Shown piece after piece: positions 22,828 to 35,504 of a stretch of DNA of 64,000 bases (the first letter of the stretch is position 1; the number at the start of each line of letters is the position of its first letter). Origin of the DNA: Anisodus tanguticus (lineage: Eukaryota > Streptophyta > Magnoliopsida > Solanales > Solanaceae). The position numbers and the translations under genes were made by a program. Where the stretch lies: NCBI GenBank assembly GCA_034509755.1, contig CM067557.1, forward strand, positions 37,010,001 through 37,074,000. Direction: 5' to 3'. A model generated the notes under the pieces. It was not told where the DNA came from, did not search any database, and saw only the letters and a list, made by a program, of their open reading frames with translations.

Positions 22828-23382
22828 AAGACTGGAGATCCCAAGATCTAGGTTCAAAGAGATCAAACAAAGTCATTAATGACGGTTCAACATTGTCACA
22901 ATAACTCTTTGGTCCATTCTCGTGATGAGACAATGTTCGATGCAGGATAAAGCATTGCGGCTTTTTAATGGTTCCTAAGTTTGGTACGGGGTATATCAAA
23001 TAGTGTATCTACGGGATGACACATTTAGGAATCACCTATGTAAGTGTGAAGTGTAAGCGCTTCAAGGAGAATTATGTAAGGCCAATTCTCTACGCACTTA
23101 TGAACCAGGCGGTGTTCATGGTGAAACGAACAAAACAATGAGAACCAAAGACGGTTAAAGGGTTAATTGTGTGACATGTGGTTGTCTAGGTATACACCAA
23201 AGCTCGACGGTTCAAGGATATCACATCTACCGATTGACCGAGTATATCCGACATATGTTCACTACGGAAAGTTCAAAGAGAAATCTACTTATCCGATGCG
23301 ATTAATCCTTGCTTACGAATCACACAGCTTTTTGTCATGCATGTTTTTCATCATATAGCCATTCCCCATTCATGTGGGGGAT

Positions 23383-23519
23383 TGTTAAAGCTAGTTAATG
23401 AATAAAACTAGCCAAGTTGGTGTGAATGAGAAATGGAAGGCAACCTTTCCGAACAGTCACCAACCTATTCCGAAGAGGCACCTTCAAGGCTATATAAACT
23501 AAGGCAATGCCCAACAACA
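23383..23519 (+). repeat. 3' LTR of the nested Copia element
   Basis: TGTTAAAGCTAG to CCCAACAACA, 137 bp, with a TATA-like CTATATAAACT near 23490. The matching 5' LTR is missing except for its first nine bases at 19006-19014. Confidence 0.8.
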
Positions 23520-23549
23520 ATTGTCACAACATCAAATCCAACATTAACA
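23520..23549 (-). repeat. Remaining end of solo Sirevirus LTR copy A
   Basis: GTCACAACATCAAATCCAAC and ATTAACA are the end that copy D has at 56118-56144. It completes the LTR broken at 19005. Confidence 0.88.
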
Positions 23550-23554
23550 AATGA

Positions 23555-25237
23555 TATAATCGTTTTATATATTAAGATTTTCGCCAAAGTTCACGGGGTC
23601 CGGTGACCCCTCAATATTGAGAGTAGGTTCGCTCCTGTCTAGTGATACAGCTTAGCCTAGGATGGCTCCGTCCCTGATAATAGTACTAGATTAATTATCA
23701 TAATGCTATGATTAAAAATCAGTCATTACGAAGAAGTCGCAAACAATAATACAAACACAATACTCTTATTTGGGCCAGAGGCCTAGTACACAAACATAAT
23801 CATAAACCAAAAATGGCTCACTAACACACAACAATATACAACTATAATTAAGTACAGATAGAATAAACATAATCTGCCTTGACCCTGAGATTGCTCTTCT
23901 TTTTGACACAACTAAAATATCTCAAAAACACACAACAATTTCGTCGATCGAGACCACTAATTAGTGAGTCTAAAAGGAATTAAAAATGCCAAAGGATAGA
24001 AGTTGCCCTTTCCAGCCTAAGAAAAACTAAACCACCACCAAGAGAATTGATCAATGGTCATTTCCTCACCATGTGAATTGTAATAATTCCAAGAAGGCGC
24101 CATCTCCGGTGAATTAACGACTAGAACCACCTTTCTGCCGCCACCCTTTTTCCCTCAAAGTTGGTAGCAAAAGGGTGGCTGCTCACTAGGAAAACCATGC
24201 AAAGGAAGCCTCACATGAAAGGGGTGATAGTTTGTTTGAGAAGGCTTGGCTAGTGTTTATAAGGGTGGCCACTTGGTTCTTTTGTCCTTTGTCATGATTG
24301 CCAATAAAAAAATAGTTTATGTTTTAAACGAAAACCAGACGCGAATTCAGAATTTTAAATTTAAATGTTTTGATTCTAAAAAAGACAGCATATTGCTTTC
24401 TGGATAATTTTTTTATACATAACAAATAAATTTTTTAATACAAATATAAAATTTTAATAAAAGATATTGAGTTCTGAATTAGAACTCTAGTTTCCCTGCA
24501 ATGTGATGAATTTTTAAACGAACATGTTAGTTAGTCTATAGTAACACGTAATTCTTCGTATCAAATCTTGATAAAAATTCAATAATAATATACCTTCTAT
24601 ATATAATTAGTTAAATTGTTCTGATGGTGCATTAGTAGTGTATGAACTCATGATGGAATGATAAGCATTCCTTCACTTTTAATTAGAGGCTTTATATTCG
24701 AGCTCTGATAATCGAATAACTTTTAGTAAGTAATGATTTATCATTAAAAATGGGATTTTCAATATAAATTTGAATTAATCAAACTTTAAAGCTAGTTTCT
24801 GACATTAATGAGAAACCAAATGAAAGAGTGAGGTGACTTGGGCATGTAGTGTATTGTCACTTTTGGTAAAGCAAGACTAAAAAAAGGTAAGTAGGAGAAA
24901 AGAGTGAAATGGAATATTGGAATTGGAAGGGATCTTGCAAGGGATATGCCATTGGCGCCTAACTGCTCACATCATAGATCTCATTTCTATAATACTTTCA
25001 TTATTCTTTTGGCCCTTTTGATTATTTAAATTGTCGTCACACTTTACTTTTTATAGCTAGTTTATATTTACTTAATAACTAGTAAGACCCTTGTTTATAT
25101 AATTTAGAAGGTGAAATCATCATACATGTGGCATAGTTTAGACGAATGTTAACAACAAAAGATGTTCTTTTTATTTTCTTCTTGCAAATTATTATTTCTG
25201 AAATATTTTGCAAAACCAAGCTATGGTTATTAAGTGG
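23555..25237. other. Intergenic, AT-rich
   Basis: No supported gene. A minus-strand frame of about 46 codons near 24030-24170 (contains PSWNYYNSHGEEM) looks protein-like but has no start, domain or recognised homologue. No transposon borders recognised. Confidence 0.4.
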
Positions 25238-25239
25238 GG

Positions 25240-25802
25240 TGAAGGGTGAAGTCTCTTATGGAGAAATATGAAAAATGTGTAAAATATGAAAAATGTATAA
25301 AATATGAGTTAAACCCTTCCAGACTTTGAATTCAACAAAGGAAGGTGTGAAGCCAAACAAGGTGTGCTATCAAACTTGATGTGCTACCAAAATTAGGTAG
25401 CCTAATTTAGGTTGTCTAACTTGTGTTCTTTGAAGACTATAAATAGGCCTTAGGTTTGCACTTCCAATTCATTCAATTCTAATTCATTCCAAAACCTCCC
25501 TAGAATCTCCTAGTATTTTTAAGAGAGAAAAACATAGGTTTCTCCTTAGATATTGATTTAGAGAGATTGAGTGTTCTCCTAGTTACAAGAGAGATATGTA
25601 ATTGTTGTTATCTCCTTATACATTAGAGAGAAATATTGTAATCCCGTTATCTTAGTGAAATTCTCCTACACTTACCCCGTGGTTTTCTCCCTAATTTGTT
25701 TGGGGTTTTCCACGAAAATTTTGTGTCTAAAGTTTATTTTCGCATTTTCTCAACTTTCACTTTAGTAGTGAGGTTGCTTCGACCCCGTAATTTTTCCTAA
25801 CA
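25240..25802 (+). repeat. 5' LTR of the Copia element
   Basis: Contains TATA box CTATAAATAG (25437-25446) and ends CCTAACA directly before the primer-binding site. It carries an extra copy of ATATGAAAAATGTGTAAA relative to the 3' LTR. Confidence 0.85.
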
Positions 25803-25902
25803 GTGGTATCAGAGCAAGGTTGTAAACGGTACTGTTCGCGGGTACTATTCACGTATGAATAGTGGGAGCCTGTTCAAGTGACGAAGTGGAACGTTGTTTA
25901 CA

Positions 25903-26740
25903 ATGGCGACAACAAAGTTTGATGTTGAGAAGTTCAACGGGAGTAATTTCTCATTATGGAAGATGAAGATGAAGATGAAGATGAAGGCAATACTGAGGAG
26001 GGACAATTGTTTAGCGGCAATTGGAGATAGGTCCGCTGAGATAACGGATGATGCTAGGTGGAACGAGATGGATGGCAATGCAGTTGTCGACCTGCACCTA
26101 GCACTAGTCGGTGGTGTTTTGTCCAGTGTAGAGGAGAAGAAGAAGGCGAAGGAAATTTGGGATACGTTTTACAGGTTGTACGAGGTCAAGTCACTACAAA
26201 ACAAGATCTTCTTAAAGAGAAGATTTTACACTCTTCGGATGGCGGAATCCACATCGGTAACCGACCATATCAATACCTTGAATACTCTATTTTCGCAACT
26301 AACATCTACAGGTTACAAAATAGAGACGACTGAACGTGTGAAACATCTACTTCAAAGTCTACCGGACTCGTATGATCAACTCATCATCAACTTGACGAAT
26401 AACACTCTTATGGAGTATCTTGTCTTCAATGAGATTGCAGCCGCTGTTTTGGAAGAAGAAACCAAACGCAAAAATAAAAAGATATATATATGGGTTCGCA
26501 GCAAGCGGATGCGTTGACGGTGATGAGAGGAAGATCGGTGGAACGTGGCTTGAGTGGGATTCGAACCATGGTAGATCGAAGTCAATAAGTAAGAAGCAAC
26601 TCAATTTCTACAATTGTCCCAAGAAGAAAGGGCACTTCAAGAAGGATTGTAGGAACAAACAGAAGAGTGGAGACCCTAGTCATCAAATACTCATGGGAAT
26701 GTGGCGAGTACCCCGGATGATGGTGAAGTTCTATACGGTG
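25903..26740 (+). pseudogene. Copia gag remnant
   Basis: Begins ATGGCGACAACAAAG and reads FDVEKFNGSNFSLWKMKMK, typical of the UBN2-type capsid domain, then KEIWDTFYRLYE and HLLQSLPDSYDQL. A repeated AAGATGAAGATG run adds extra MK residues. The frame stops at about 26515. The zinc knuckle lies in another frame near 26605 (CPKKKGHFKKDC), where the first cysteine is tyrosine. Confidence 0.88.
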
Positions 26741-27195
26741 AGGCTACAATAATTGTTGGAGGCAAAAATCAGTTCAATGATGTCTAGTTACTAGACTCAG
26801 GAGCATCGTGGCATATGACATCTCGGAGAGAATGGTTCCACAAATATGAACCAATCTCAGGAGGTTCTATGCACATGGGGGATGATCATGTTTTGGAGAT
26901 AGCCAGTATTTGTACTATCAAGATAAAGATGTTTGATGATACGGTTCACACTATTCATGAGGTACGATATCCTTGGGGCAAATAGTTAATATCGGGTGTA
27001 AGATGCATATCGAGAATGGGGTCTTAAAGATTATTAGAGGTGCACTTGTGGTTAGGAAAGCATAAAAGATCGCGGTAAACTTATTCATGCTTAAAGGGGA
27101 AACACTGCAGGAAGCCAACGCATGTGTTGTGTCAACCAACAAAGGAGAAGAGTTGACGATGATGTGGCATCTCAAACTTGGCCATATGTCAGAAT
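26741..27195 (+). pseudogene. Copia protease region
   Basis: Reads LDSGASWHMTSRREWF near 26790, the aspartic protease active site DSGAS, then HMGDDHVLEIA. Stop codons follow within 200 bp. Confidence 0.8.
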
Positions 27196-27200
27196 GAGGT

Positions 27201-27958
27201 TTGAAGATTCTCTCCGACCAAAAGCTGCTTCCAGGGCTCAAATCGATAAATTTACCTTTCTGTGAGCATTGTGTTACAAGTAAGCAGAGTAGATTAAAGT
27301 TTAGTAGATCTGATGCTAGGATTAAGCACATACTAGACTTGATTCATTCTAATGTTTGGGAGTCACCAGAACTATCCCTAGGAGGTGCAAAGTATTTTGT
27401 GTCTTTTATTGATGATTTCTCCTGGAGATGTTGGGTGTTTCCAATCAAAAGGAAGTCATATGTGTTTTCGATGTTTAAAGACTTCAAGGCACAGGTAGAA
27501 CTTGAATCTAGAAAGAAGATCAAGTGCTTGTGGACAGATAATGGAATGGAGTACATAGATGGGGAGTTTCTTGCACTTTTCAAGCAATGATAAGGTATCA
27601 AAAGACAGTTCACGATCACATATACGCCTCAGCAAAATAGAGTGGCGGAGCGGATGAACTGAACTCTTATAGAAAAGATGAGAGCTATGTTGAGGACTAC
27701 GGGTCGATCCAACTCTTTATGGGCAGAAGCAGCCAAAACCGCTAGTTATGTGGTAAATCGGTCTCTTCAATGGCTATTGATTTGAAGACACCGATGGAGA
27801 TGTGGACGGGGAAGCCCTCTGATTACTCTGGTATGCATTCATTTGGATGTCCTATGTACGTGATGTACAACACCCAAGAAAGAACGAAGTTGGAGCCAAA
27901 ATCCAGAAGGTGTATCTTCTTGGGCTATGTTGATAGTGTTAAGGGGTATCGCTTGTGA
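27201..27958 (+). pseudogene. Copia integrase remnant
   Basis: Zinc finger end CEHCVTSKQSRLKF, core YFVSFIDDFSWRCWVFPIK and WTDNGMEYIDGEFL, then a frame change; later MEMWTGKPSDYSGMHSFGCP and RRCIFLGYVDSVKGYRL. Broken near 27590 and 27770. Confidence 0.88.
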
Positions 27959-28312
27959 GATCCCACTACCCGCAAGCTTATCGTCAGCATGAATGTGATC
28001 TTTTAAGAAGATCAACTATAACAAAAGGATGAAAGAGGTAGCACATCGAACGTAAGCTCGGAGACTACAATAATTTTGATGGTGAATAACATGGAACCTG
28101 AAATTCTAATTTCTTCTGAAGCTACACCTGAGCACTAGGGACAAAAATAAGTCGAGTCTGAGGAAGAAGAAGTTCGTTGGTCAACTCGTGAGAGAAGGCC
28201 GATAGCTTGGCACTCAAAGTATGTTACGAAGAGAAATGTTGCATATTGTCTTCTAACGGATGATGGAGAGCCCTCAACTTTTCATGAAGCTACAAGTAGC
28301 TCAGATGCATCG

Positions 28313-28931
28313 TTGTGGATGACAGCAATGCTGGAGGAAATTGAAGCTCTACACAAAAACAAGACTTGGGAGTTGGTACCATTACCACATGAAAGAAAGG
28401 TCATTGGTAACAAATGGATCTACAAGATCAAGTGGGATAGCAACGATCAAGTGGAACGGTATCGTGCAAGATTGGTGGTGAAAGATTTGCTCAGAATGAA
28501 GGAATTGATTTTAATGAGATATTTTCTTCAATGGTTTGACTCACGACAATCAGGGTTGTTCTGGCGATATGTGCTACGTTTGACTTACATTTGGATCAGT
28601 TGGATGTGAAAACTGTGTTTCTTCATGGAGAGCTTGAAGATGAGATCTACGTGCTTCAACCAAAAGGTTTTGCTAAAATATGCAATGAGAACTTGGTTTT
28701 ATGTTGAACAAATCTTTGTACAATCTCAAACAGGCACCGAGGTGTTGGTACAAGAGATTTGATTCCTTCATTATGATCCTTGGATACAACAGACTTGGTT
28801 TAGACCATTGTGTGTACTACAAGAGGTTTGGTGGTAATAATTTTATTATCTTACTGTTGTATGTGGATGACATGTTGGTAGTAGGCCCCAACAAAGATCG
28901 AATCCAAGGAATTGAAGGCACAGTTGGATAG
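28313..28931 (+). pseudogene. Copia reverse transcriptase remnant
   Basis: Reads WELVPLPHERKVIGNKWIYK, a shifted segment with LDVKTVFLHGELEDEIY, then SLYNLKQAPRCWYKRFDSF and the catalytic LLLYVDDMLVVG near 28857. At least two frameshifts. Confidence 0.9.
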
Positions 28932-29051
28932 GAAGTTTGACATGAAGGACTTGGGACCAACAAACAAGATTCTAAGGATGCAAATTCACCGAGACAGAGA
29001 TAGTAGGAAGGTTTGGCTTTCCCAAAAGAACTACTTTAACAAGATCTTGCG

Positions 29052-29845
29052 ATGCTTCAACATGCAAATATATTAAGCCAATTTCTACCCCACTTCCTAC
29101 TAATTTCAAATTATCCTCAAGTACGTGTCCTAGCAAATGAAGCAGAGATGATGGAGATGTCTCGAGTACCATATGCATCGGCAGTGGGAAGTTTAATGTT
29201 TGTCATGATGTGCACAAGACCAGACATTGCACAAGCAGTGGGAGCGGTTAGTCGATTTATGGTGAATCCTAGTGGAGAGCATTGGAGTACTGTGAAGAGG
29301 AGTCTAAGATACATCAAAGGAACCTCAAATGCTGCATTATGTTACGGAGGATCATAATTTACTGTCAGAGACTACGTAGATTCAGATTTTGTAGGCGATC
29401 TCGATAAAAGTAAATCCACTACGGTTATGTGTTTACTCTTGCATGAGGAGTTGTAAGTTGGGCGTCAAAGTTACAGATTGTTGTGTCTCTATCAACAACA
29501 GAAGTAGAATATATGGCGGCTACACAAGCTTGCAAGGAAGTTGTTTGGATTCAAAGGTTACTGGAGGAGCTCGGGCACAAACAAGAGAAGATGGTTCTGT
29601 TTTGTGACAATCAGAGTGCCTTGCACATTGCAAGGAATCCGGCCTTTCATTCAAGGACAAAACATATACGGGTCCAGTACCACTTCATTCGAGAAGTAGT
29701 GGAGGAAGGAAGTGTGGACATGCAAAAGATCCACACCGATGAGAAAGTAGCAGACGCTATGACGAAACCAATTAATGCTAACAAGTTTGAACGGTGTCGA
29801 TCCTCCTGTGGCCTAGCGGAGACGCAAGCATGTCATCGACAGTGA
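29052..29845 (+). pseudogene. Copia RNase H remnant
   Basis: Reads VGSLMFVMMCTRPDIAQAVG, SLRYIKGTSNAALCYGGS, then after a break LSTTEVEYMAATQACKEVVW, LFCDNQSALHIARNPAFHSR and KHIRVQYHFIREVV, ending ADAMTKPINANKFE. The order and motifs are typical Copia. Confidence 0.92.
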
Positions 29846-29888
29846 GGAATGATTGAGGGATTACCAAAGGCGACTTCAAGTGGGAGAA

Positions 29889-30418
29889 TGTAAGGGTGAA
29901 GTCCCTTATATGGGAAATATGGAAAATGTGCAAAATATGAGACAACCTTTCTAAACATTGAATTCAACAAAGGAGGGTGTGAAGCCAAACATGTGTGCTA
30001 TCAAAGTTGGTGTTCTACCAAAATTAGGTAGCCTAATTTAGGTAGCCTAACTTGTGTTCTTTTGAAGCCTATAAATAGGCCTTAGGTTTGCACTTCTAAT
30101 TCATTCCAAAACCTCCCTAGAATCTCCTAGTATTCTTAAGAGAGAAAAACACAGGTTTCTCCTTAGATATTGGTTTAGAGAGATTGAGTGTTCTCCTAGT
30201 TACAAGAGATGTAGGTAATTGTTGTTATCTCCTTGTACATTAGAGAGAAGTATTGTAATCCCATTATCTTAGTGAAATCCTCCTACACTTGCCCCGTGAT
30301 TTTCCCCTAATTTGTTTGGGGGTTTTCACGTAAATCTTGTGCCTAAAGTTTATTTCCGCATTTTCTCAACTTTCACTTTAGTAGTGAGGTTGCTTCGACC
30401 CCATAATCTTTCCTAACA
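29889..30418 (+). repeat. 3' LTR of the Copia element
   Basis: TGTAAGGGTGAAG to CCTAACA, 530 bp, with the same CTATAAATAGGCC promoter element (near 30068). Preceded by the purine tract. Confidence 0.88.
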
Positions 30419-30979
30419 AGTGTCAACTTAGAATCTCTATTACAACTAGAAATTTATGGTACTAGATCATGGTTTTTTTATGCATGTTTAAGTCTTTCCA
30501 CATTATTTTAGCCTTCATGGCAAATTAGAGTTATGCACACAAAACTTAGAACAAATTAAATGGCGTGTCTTGAATTTAACTAGTAGTGCTTTTGCCAATC
30601 CTCTCTTTCAGATCCTGGCCTTGATAGAACTTGTCTTTGATTGGGATTTCGATTGAAAAAATGTTAGGCCGGTTCCTCATGTGCCTAAGAAGCCGAACTT
30701 CTTTGTTGATTATCTAATTAGCAAGCAACTCAACCTTACCTAACATGTTGTGTTGCATTGATTTTCGGTTTAATTATTTTTTTCATAAACTTAAGGTAAG
30801 ATAGGGAAATATGCTGCACTGCCAACCTCCCCCAGAATATATTTTTAATTCAAATGGAAAACTTACCAATATATATCATTCGGCCAAACTTATTTACTAA
30901 TATAGCTAAAATATATAAAATCTATACACTATGTATGTATATTACATAAAAATATAAAACATATACATTTGGTCATATT

Positions 30980-31128
30980 TTATAAACTAAATTACTCAAA
31001 GGCATTGGGCTGTAATTTTCCCAATTCAAATATATATTTTGTTTTTATTTTTATCTTTCCTTTTCGTTAATTTCCTCTCTCTTGTCTTTATGTTTTTTGT
31101 TTTATGATGTTGTGTCATCAGTCATGTA
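30980..31128 (+). repeat. Flanking direct repeat, left copy
   Basis: TATAAACTA..ACTCAAAGGCATTGG through GATGTTGTGTCA is repeated at 36870-37040, on the other side of the Copia element 31203-36773. It is not part of either LTR. Confidence 0.85.
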
Positions 31129-31202
31129 CTAGTGCCTAAATCATGGCATCAACAAACAGCAAACATAAATTCAGCACCTTCAAAGGCATATTCATGCATG
31201 AT

Positions 31203-32086
31203 CTACTAAGTACGTAGATAACCGTAGGGGTCCAAGAATCGTCAAATTTCATTGAGAAATAAAGAGATATTGGTTCACGAACCGTAGGTGTAATTCTCCT
31301 CTAAGAATTGTTGTGTATATAAGATTCGAAATTGGTTTGGGGTTTGGGACCCCAAGGTATCCCATATGTGTTTAAAGGAGGGAGGACCTAGGATGTGCTT
31401 CGGTTCGTAAAGACCACACGCGCTGCAAATTTGATCCCGTGTTTCAGATGTGCACCGTAATTCTTTCGTATGTATTTCAAGTTGGTCCCTAAAGTTTCAA
31501 GATGTACGCTTTGGTCCCCAAGTTTTCGTAGAAAGTTGGAATTTCGACAAAAACGTCCAAGCTCTCAATTCAGCCATTTATTTTGGTCGAATTACTCCTC
31601 CTATAATGGCCAAAACAATTGGTCTTTCACCATTTATGTTGGTGATTTACTACCTCCATAATGGCCATTATTTGGCTATTATGGAGGCTTTTTCACCCAC
31701 TCCTCACCTATATAAACACACCCTTACACCATTGTTTGAGCACCAAAAAAAAAAGAGCAGAAAATAACAGAACAACTTCCAAGATCATTTCGTTATATTC
31801 TTCACGGTAGCTCTTGAGTTTCCTTTGCTCAAGGGTTCCATCATGTGCTTTATCTTGGGAGACAAATTCCGAGACGATAAAGGATACATACGGGGCAATA
31901 TTGTCTTAAGGACGGAGAAAGTGCCACATTCTCGACTCAAAGAAACCGCTTTCCATTTTTTTCGTTTTCAACAAAATTGTAATTTCGCTTGTGGTTATCT
32001 TGTAATTTTCAGATTACTAGTTGAACTATTGAATCTTTGTTTATCCTTTCAATACTTGGTGTACCATAGAGCAAAATCTCCCAACA
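31203..32086 (+). repeat. 5' LTR, truncated at its left end
   Basis: Aligns to 35621-36773 of the right LTR, including a TATA-like CTATATAAACAC near 31708 and the poly-A/GAGCAGAAAA segment. The start TGTTGGAAATTTGG is missing. Confidence 0.82.
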
Positions 32087-35000
32087 ACTTAAGACAATAT
32101 TTGTGTTGTATTACTATTAGGAAAGATGTCCTGTGTGGCCAAATCTGTGTTTTCTGGTACCAAGACTCGATGGAAACAAACGCTCTCGAGAGCACGAGGA
32201 TGTCAATCGGGGACAAGAGGAGAAGGCGTGAAGATGCTTTTATCTTGCAATACAGGCCTTCAGATTCCGTCTAGGACAAAAGATCTCAATAATGACAGTG
32301 AGAAGGAATTGGACACTCAGGCTTTGATGAAGTGTGCAAGGAGATGAAACAGGAGAATCCGTATCAAGAATAAGGATTAAAGGATAAGTATTTTTCTTAC
32401 TTGTCAAGAATAAAGATTAAATTATGTCCGATTAAAATGGATTAAAGTAAGGAGGAATATGAAAATAATTTATATTCCTTTATTTAACAAATCGGTTTAA
32501 TCTCCATCTTCTTTTCCGTTTAAAGATTGGATTTTGTAAACTCCGTTCTTTTAAGTGTAATTACTAAAGTGTGTAAAGCATGTTCGCACGTACGAGGGAG
32601 TATGATCCACCGACCGTAATGCGAAATCATCTTAAGTAAGCGCCAAGAATTATCTCGAGCACCAATCTTAACGAAAGGCTAAGACGTTGAAATACTATTT
32701 GCCCTTCATAGGATGATATTGGACACTCTACACAAAGCCTCCGGCGATCGAAGTGGCCAAAATTCCTTTGATATGATGATATTGGACACTCGATCATATA
32801 AGCCTCCTAAGGAATCGGAGTGGTGCGCAGAATTCATTTCATAGAAAAGTAATGGACACCTAGTAAGGTGTTTAGGTTCTGTGTCTTAATGATCCCTAAA
32901 GAAAGGCAAGAAAGAAATTGGACACTCCGGGCCCGCCAAAGCAATTGTAGTATCCGGATCATATATGATCCTGCTACACTTCATACTAACCACGGTAAAA
33001 GGTTGTTCATGCGAAGCAACGCCACCTCTAAAATCAAAGGGGTGGAGGTTGTCCTCACATAGACTTCAAGGAATGAGATCACTCTAAAAGAGGTGATACA
33101 TGTTCCTAACTTGTTAAAGGACGTTGTTGGTCAAGTCCGATTTGAGACTAGTCCAACAGTCCGTAATAACTAAGACCAGTGGCATATTAGGCCAAATGAA
33201 TGATATATTTGTAATCTATGCCATCATAGATTAAGACACGTTAAATAGCAAGTCATTCAAAAGCTAACGATGTTGAGATTTATGCCTCACTGTTTATGTC
33301 GACATAAACCCTCAAAATGAATGTGTGAGGTGACGAAGAGGCAAAAATCACCTTTCCAAATTCGTCATGGGAATAGACGAAAGAAGCGACTGCCCTCTAG
33401 AACTTAGTCACACCTAATTGGGTGATTTGAAGTTTATACAAAATAGAGGGGGAGACAAGTAATGTTGTGATCGTCATTTGATTTTAGTACAACGGATGGA
33501 ATCCTTTGTTTGTTGAAAAGCAAAGATGAGTTGTTGTTTTCCAAAGTCAAGTCAACTATGCCTATGGATTGGTGAGTACATAGAGGGGAGAATTTGAAGC
33601 ATCGTTTGGTTAAACGATCGCTCACTACTCACCTCGCCTAACTTGTTAGCACCCGATTCTAATTACGAGGTAGCTTGGTAAAATATGGGCCCTGATCAAA
33701 CATTGGTCAAGTTTGACCTAAGATCAGAGATTGCATATCCACCGGATCCGCAAATAACGAGTAGTGTTGATCGCCTCTTGGCATCAAAGAATGTTGAATC
33801 TATTGAAGATAACTTTCTTGAAATAGGAAAAGGAGAATTGCTCAAGGTTAACAAGAACCTGCGAGCTCGATGTCACGAACTAGATGTTCCGTATCTACAT
33901 GACTCGAAAGGTCGGCTATCCCGAACTTAATACTCCGATCTCGCAGAACCTGTTCTAGATGTTGAACTAAAAACTCAAAGAGGGACAAAGACTTGTTCCA
34001 CCTAGCTTGTATGGTTGAAACGAACCATGGACAATTGACAAAGAATTGTCATCTCCAAAAGCACCGCTTTGGAAAGAAGCTAAAGAGAGAAATAGATTCC
34101 ATCATATGGAACCACCACACATCCAGGGGCTATCTGTAGTCTTACAGGGCACGGGTGTTTGAATGTACCCTTCCTAAAATTGGTTTGCCTAAATCGTTGG
34201 GGCTTCCTTCAACTTTCATTTTGATGTCTGAAAATCATATTGAAACAAAGTCTCTGATATGAAAGATATGTGTATTCTCTAACGACTTAGTCAATAGTTG
34301 ACGGTCCTAGATTTGAAGCCCTGACCAATAGATATGAATCATAGAACTGATTGGAATCATGGTGCACCCATAGACAAGGAGCGGATATGCCTGGTCCGTG
34401 TAGTTCAATGTATTGTACACACTGGCAACCGACTGGGTATCGTCCAACAAATCGTAAACAGATTTGAACTACAAGCTTTCTTAATACATGATCAATCAAG
34501 GGATATGACGATTCCAATTATTCGCTCATCTACTGATTATAAGTATCTGATGTCCAATGGTTCGAGAGAACACAGTGATGCAAAATGGAGACGATCTGAA
34601 GAACACCAAAGCTACAAGTAAATGCACGTGGTTCTTGGAAAATCGCATCGACTCCGATTCATGATGCATGAGTTTATCGCTTTATACAAAGCATGAAAGA
34701 AGTTGAGTAACTCACCGACTCATTGAGGGACGTCCCTTATTGGGAGAAACCCGTGCCTTCAGCAGTTCTACACCGGTTTAGGAAGGACACGATGACGGCG
34801 TCTGGACATATCGGCAGATCTGTCAGACATAAGACCGTATGGCGATTGATCATCACGGGTGTCACTCAAACTAAGGGACTACCCAGATCAAGTGTTACTT
34901 TGTCAGGGGAATGGGCTTAAAACCCAAAATATACGGACCAATACAAAAACCCAACCTTACGTAACCGGAGATCCCGGTAATTTGGTTCAATGGGAAAACT

Positions 35001-35504
35001 AAGTTGTAAAGGTTCACTTGATCGCCTGTGGAAGCATGAGCACTTGGATAGTGATTTCGAAAAGAAACACCAAACTGCCGTTCCTGCTGCGATAGACGTT
35101 TAAGTGCTATCTCACAAGTTAAAGGTTAAGTTTTCAAAACTCAGAATGATCCTCAACAATTGAGGTTAGGTCTTTTTTAATGGTTCCTAACACTTGTGAA
35201 GTGGGGTATAGCCCTTTCCACCTATTTAAGTGCGAGGACTGGGCCGCCTCAAATTGAACGCACTTAAGTCCAAGACGTCGGTTACGAAGAAGATGGGGGA
35301 ATTTGTTGTGTTGGTACCGTTGTCTTGGCTTACACTAAACACCGACGGTTCAAGACATCACGCTCACCGCGGTTAAAGTAAGTAGTCCGATGGTATTCAA
35401 TCAAGGTTGGAAAGCCGAGGCTACCCAACTCTCCTTAAATCGACACATCCCCGAAATGAAAAGACACTCATGTGAGTGCGCCAAAATCTCTTTCAAGAGG
35501 GGAT
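32087..35504 (+). pseudogene. Degraded Copia internal region
   Basis: Almost all coding text is lost. About 34540-34610 reads SREHSDAKWRRSEEH, a faint echo of the RNase H segment with DANW. About 34720-34930 reads EKPVPSAVLH and a scrambled continuation corresponding to KPVP..CDSQAAIGRA of related elements. About 35165-35500 matches the 3' region at 22955-23380 (AATGGTTCCTAA and GGGGTATA). An 81-codon frame at 33685-33930 has no recognised domain. Confidence 0.6.

Larger units (their letters stand above)
19006..23519 (+). mobile_element. Defective Copia element nested in the solo LTR
   Basis: Bounded by a 5-bp duplication ATTGT (19001-19005 and 23520-23524). The right LTR is 23383-23519, preceded by the purine-rich CATGTGGGGGAT. 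The left end keeps only TGTTAAAGC of the 137-bp LTR, then runs into unrelated leader sequence; no primer-binding site was found. Gag and protease are absent. The space holds a five-unit tandem array, and coding text begins at the integrase zinc finger. The remaining pol is frameshifted. It is therefore non-autonomous and rearranged at its 5' end after or during insertion. Confidence 0.82.
25238..30418 (+). mobile_element. Copia retrotransposon with two LTRs (Tnt1/Tork-like)
   Basis: A structurally complete 5.2-kb element: LTR, primer-binding site TGGTATCAGAGC (25804-25815, tRNA-Met type), gag, protease, integrase, RT, RNase H, purine tract AAGTGGGAGAA and LTR. LTRs begin TG(T)AAGGGTGAAG and end CCTAACA. 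A target duplication is only suggested (AGTGG before, AGTGT after). Every domain is identifiable but broken by stops or shifts, so it is not autonomous. By eye the LTRs agree at about nine of ten positions, better preserved than the element at 31203-36773. Confidence 0.88.

Noticed and set aside
24030..24170. Short minus-strand coding-like frame containing PSWNYYNSHGEEM
   Set aside because: Only about 46 codons, upstream stop, no start, no recognised domain; may be chance or a relic exon.
33685..33930. 81-codon frame in the decayed Copia interior
   Set aside because: No similarity to a known domain and surrounded by decayed retroelement sequence; not supported as a gene.
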